Positions 63,711-64,000 of a stretch of DNA of 64,000 nt are shown in pieces. Position numbers and translations under genes: made by a program. The notes beneath the pieces are model-generated. The model ran no database searches, was not told where the DNA came from, and saw only the letters and a program-made list of their open reading frames with translations. Origin of the DNA: Nitrosomonas sp. Nm166 (GTDB lineage: Bacteria; Pseudomonadota; Gammaproteobacteria; Burkholderiales; Nitrosomonadaceae); contig NZ_FONE01000002.1 of assembly GCF_900112825.1 (NCBI RefSeq), forward strand, positions 62,001-126,000, given 5' to 3'. How positions within the stretch are numbered: position 1 is the first letter of the stretch; each line of letters starts with the position of its first letter.

Positions 63711-63982
63711 CGCTTATTCTTAGTGTTTAATACTACAAAGATCTGGTTATCAAGCCCTTTCGCGTTATATCTCTGAAGTTTGAGATCTAATCATTTATCG
63801 TTAGGTAAATCAATACAATTAATTGAGTCAATTAGAAGAGTAGTTACAAATATTTCCTAGATGTTTCTCAATTCAGAGATCTTGACATCAAGAAAGAGGC
63901 TGAGTTAGTGTAGGGGATTGGGTAGAGAGATAGACACTAGGCTAGACTTTCGAGATTAGAACAATAAGAAGAGGGGGAAGTT

Positions 63983-64000
63983 ATGAAAAACAAAGGAGAA
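63983..64000 (+). CDS. Start of an uncharacterised gene (partial)
   Basis: The last 18 bases read ATG-AAA-AAC-AAA-GGA-GAA, preceded by a strong GAGGGGG ribosome site 5-12 bases upstream. The coding sequence runs beyond the window, so the product cannot be identified. Confidence 0.55.

Noticed and set aside
1-64000. CRISPR array, tRNA, rRNA or prophage
   Set aside because: No regularly spaced repeats, cloverleaf-like sequence, ribosomal sequence or phage structural genes were seen on either strand.

Overview
The window looks like the chromosome of a betaproteobacterial ammonia oxidiser of the Nitrosomonas type. This is an inference from gene content and style: glycolate oxidase with tartronate semialdehyde reductase, PEP-CTERM proteins beside an exopolysaccharide cluster, OmpL-like porins, a two-domain multicopper oxidase and an HvfABC-type copper RiPP cluster. 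No rRNA, amo or hao gene is present to prove it. The visible base composition is AT-rich on the left and around 27-30 kb, and more GC-rich from about 38 kb onward.

Layout. 0-2.3 kb: the tail of one outer-membrane porin, a small lipoprotein and a complete paralogous porin. 2.4-8.5 kb: a leftward flagellar filament block (flagellin, flaG, fliD, fliS, fliT, a FliK-like protein and an FlhB C-terminal-like protein) with a sigma-28-type promoter before the flagellin. 8.8-13.9 kb: a NarX-type kinase and NarL-type regulator, then two GGDEF diguanylate cyclases. 13.9-17.2 kb: a lipoprotein, a PEP-CTERM protein with a fossil tandem copy of its flanks, and a TraB-family membrane protein. 17.2-19.0 kb: an ABC exporter. 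19.1-23.8 kb: a metal block on the minus strand, made of hvfC, hvfB, hvfA, a two-domain multicopper oxidase, a DUF2325 protein, bacterioferritin and Fur-box-linked hemP. 24.0-26.7 kb: a DnaJ/zinc-ribbon/PilZ fusion, and an ETHE1/Blh-like metallo-hydrolase next to a periplasmic DUF442 phosphatase-like protein.

27.5-48.4 kb is an exopolysaccharide locus: a PEP-CTERM protein, LMW tyrosine phosphatase, Wza, Wzc, a WecA-type initiating transferase, GDP-mannose dehydratase, Wzx, Wzy, two unusual kinase-like proteins, two GT4 transferases, a WecG/TagA transferase and GDP-fucose synthase. The last enzyme together with gmd predicts an L-fucose-containing polymer. Two foreign-looking insertions interrupt it: a MntA/HepT toxin-antitoxin pair and a DUF4143 ATPase gene.

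48.4-58.0 kb holds housekeeping and accessory genes: a Na+/Ca2+ exchanger, a GT2, a glycine-zipper lipoprotein, two copies of a 114-bp palindromic repeat around a small acidic ORF, a Nudix ADP-ribose pyrophosphatase, a CYTH-CHAD protein, polyphosphate kinase 2, a DUF2934 protein, an isoaspartyl peptidase and an L,D-transpeptidase. 58.1-62.9 kb is a tight glxR-glcD-glcE-glcF operon for glycolate salvage. 63.0-63.7 kb encodes a histidine-rich, membrane-anchored exported protein, and one more gene starts at the right edge.

I saw no CRISPR array, tRNA, rRNA, prophage or intact transposase. The most unusual items are the four-module DnaJ/PilZ fusion, the HvfA-type copper RiPP cluster beside the copper oxidase, the deleted tandem copy of the PEP-CTERM gene, and the two nucleotidyl/phosphotransferase-like kinases inside the polysaccharide operon.
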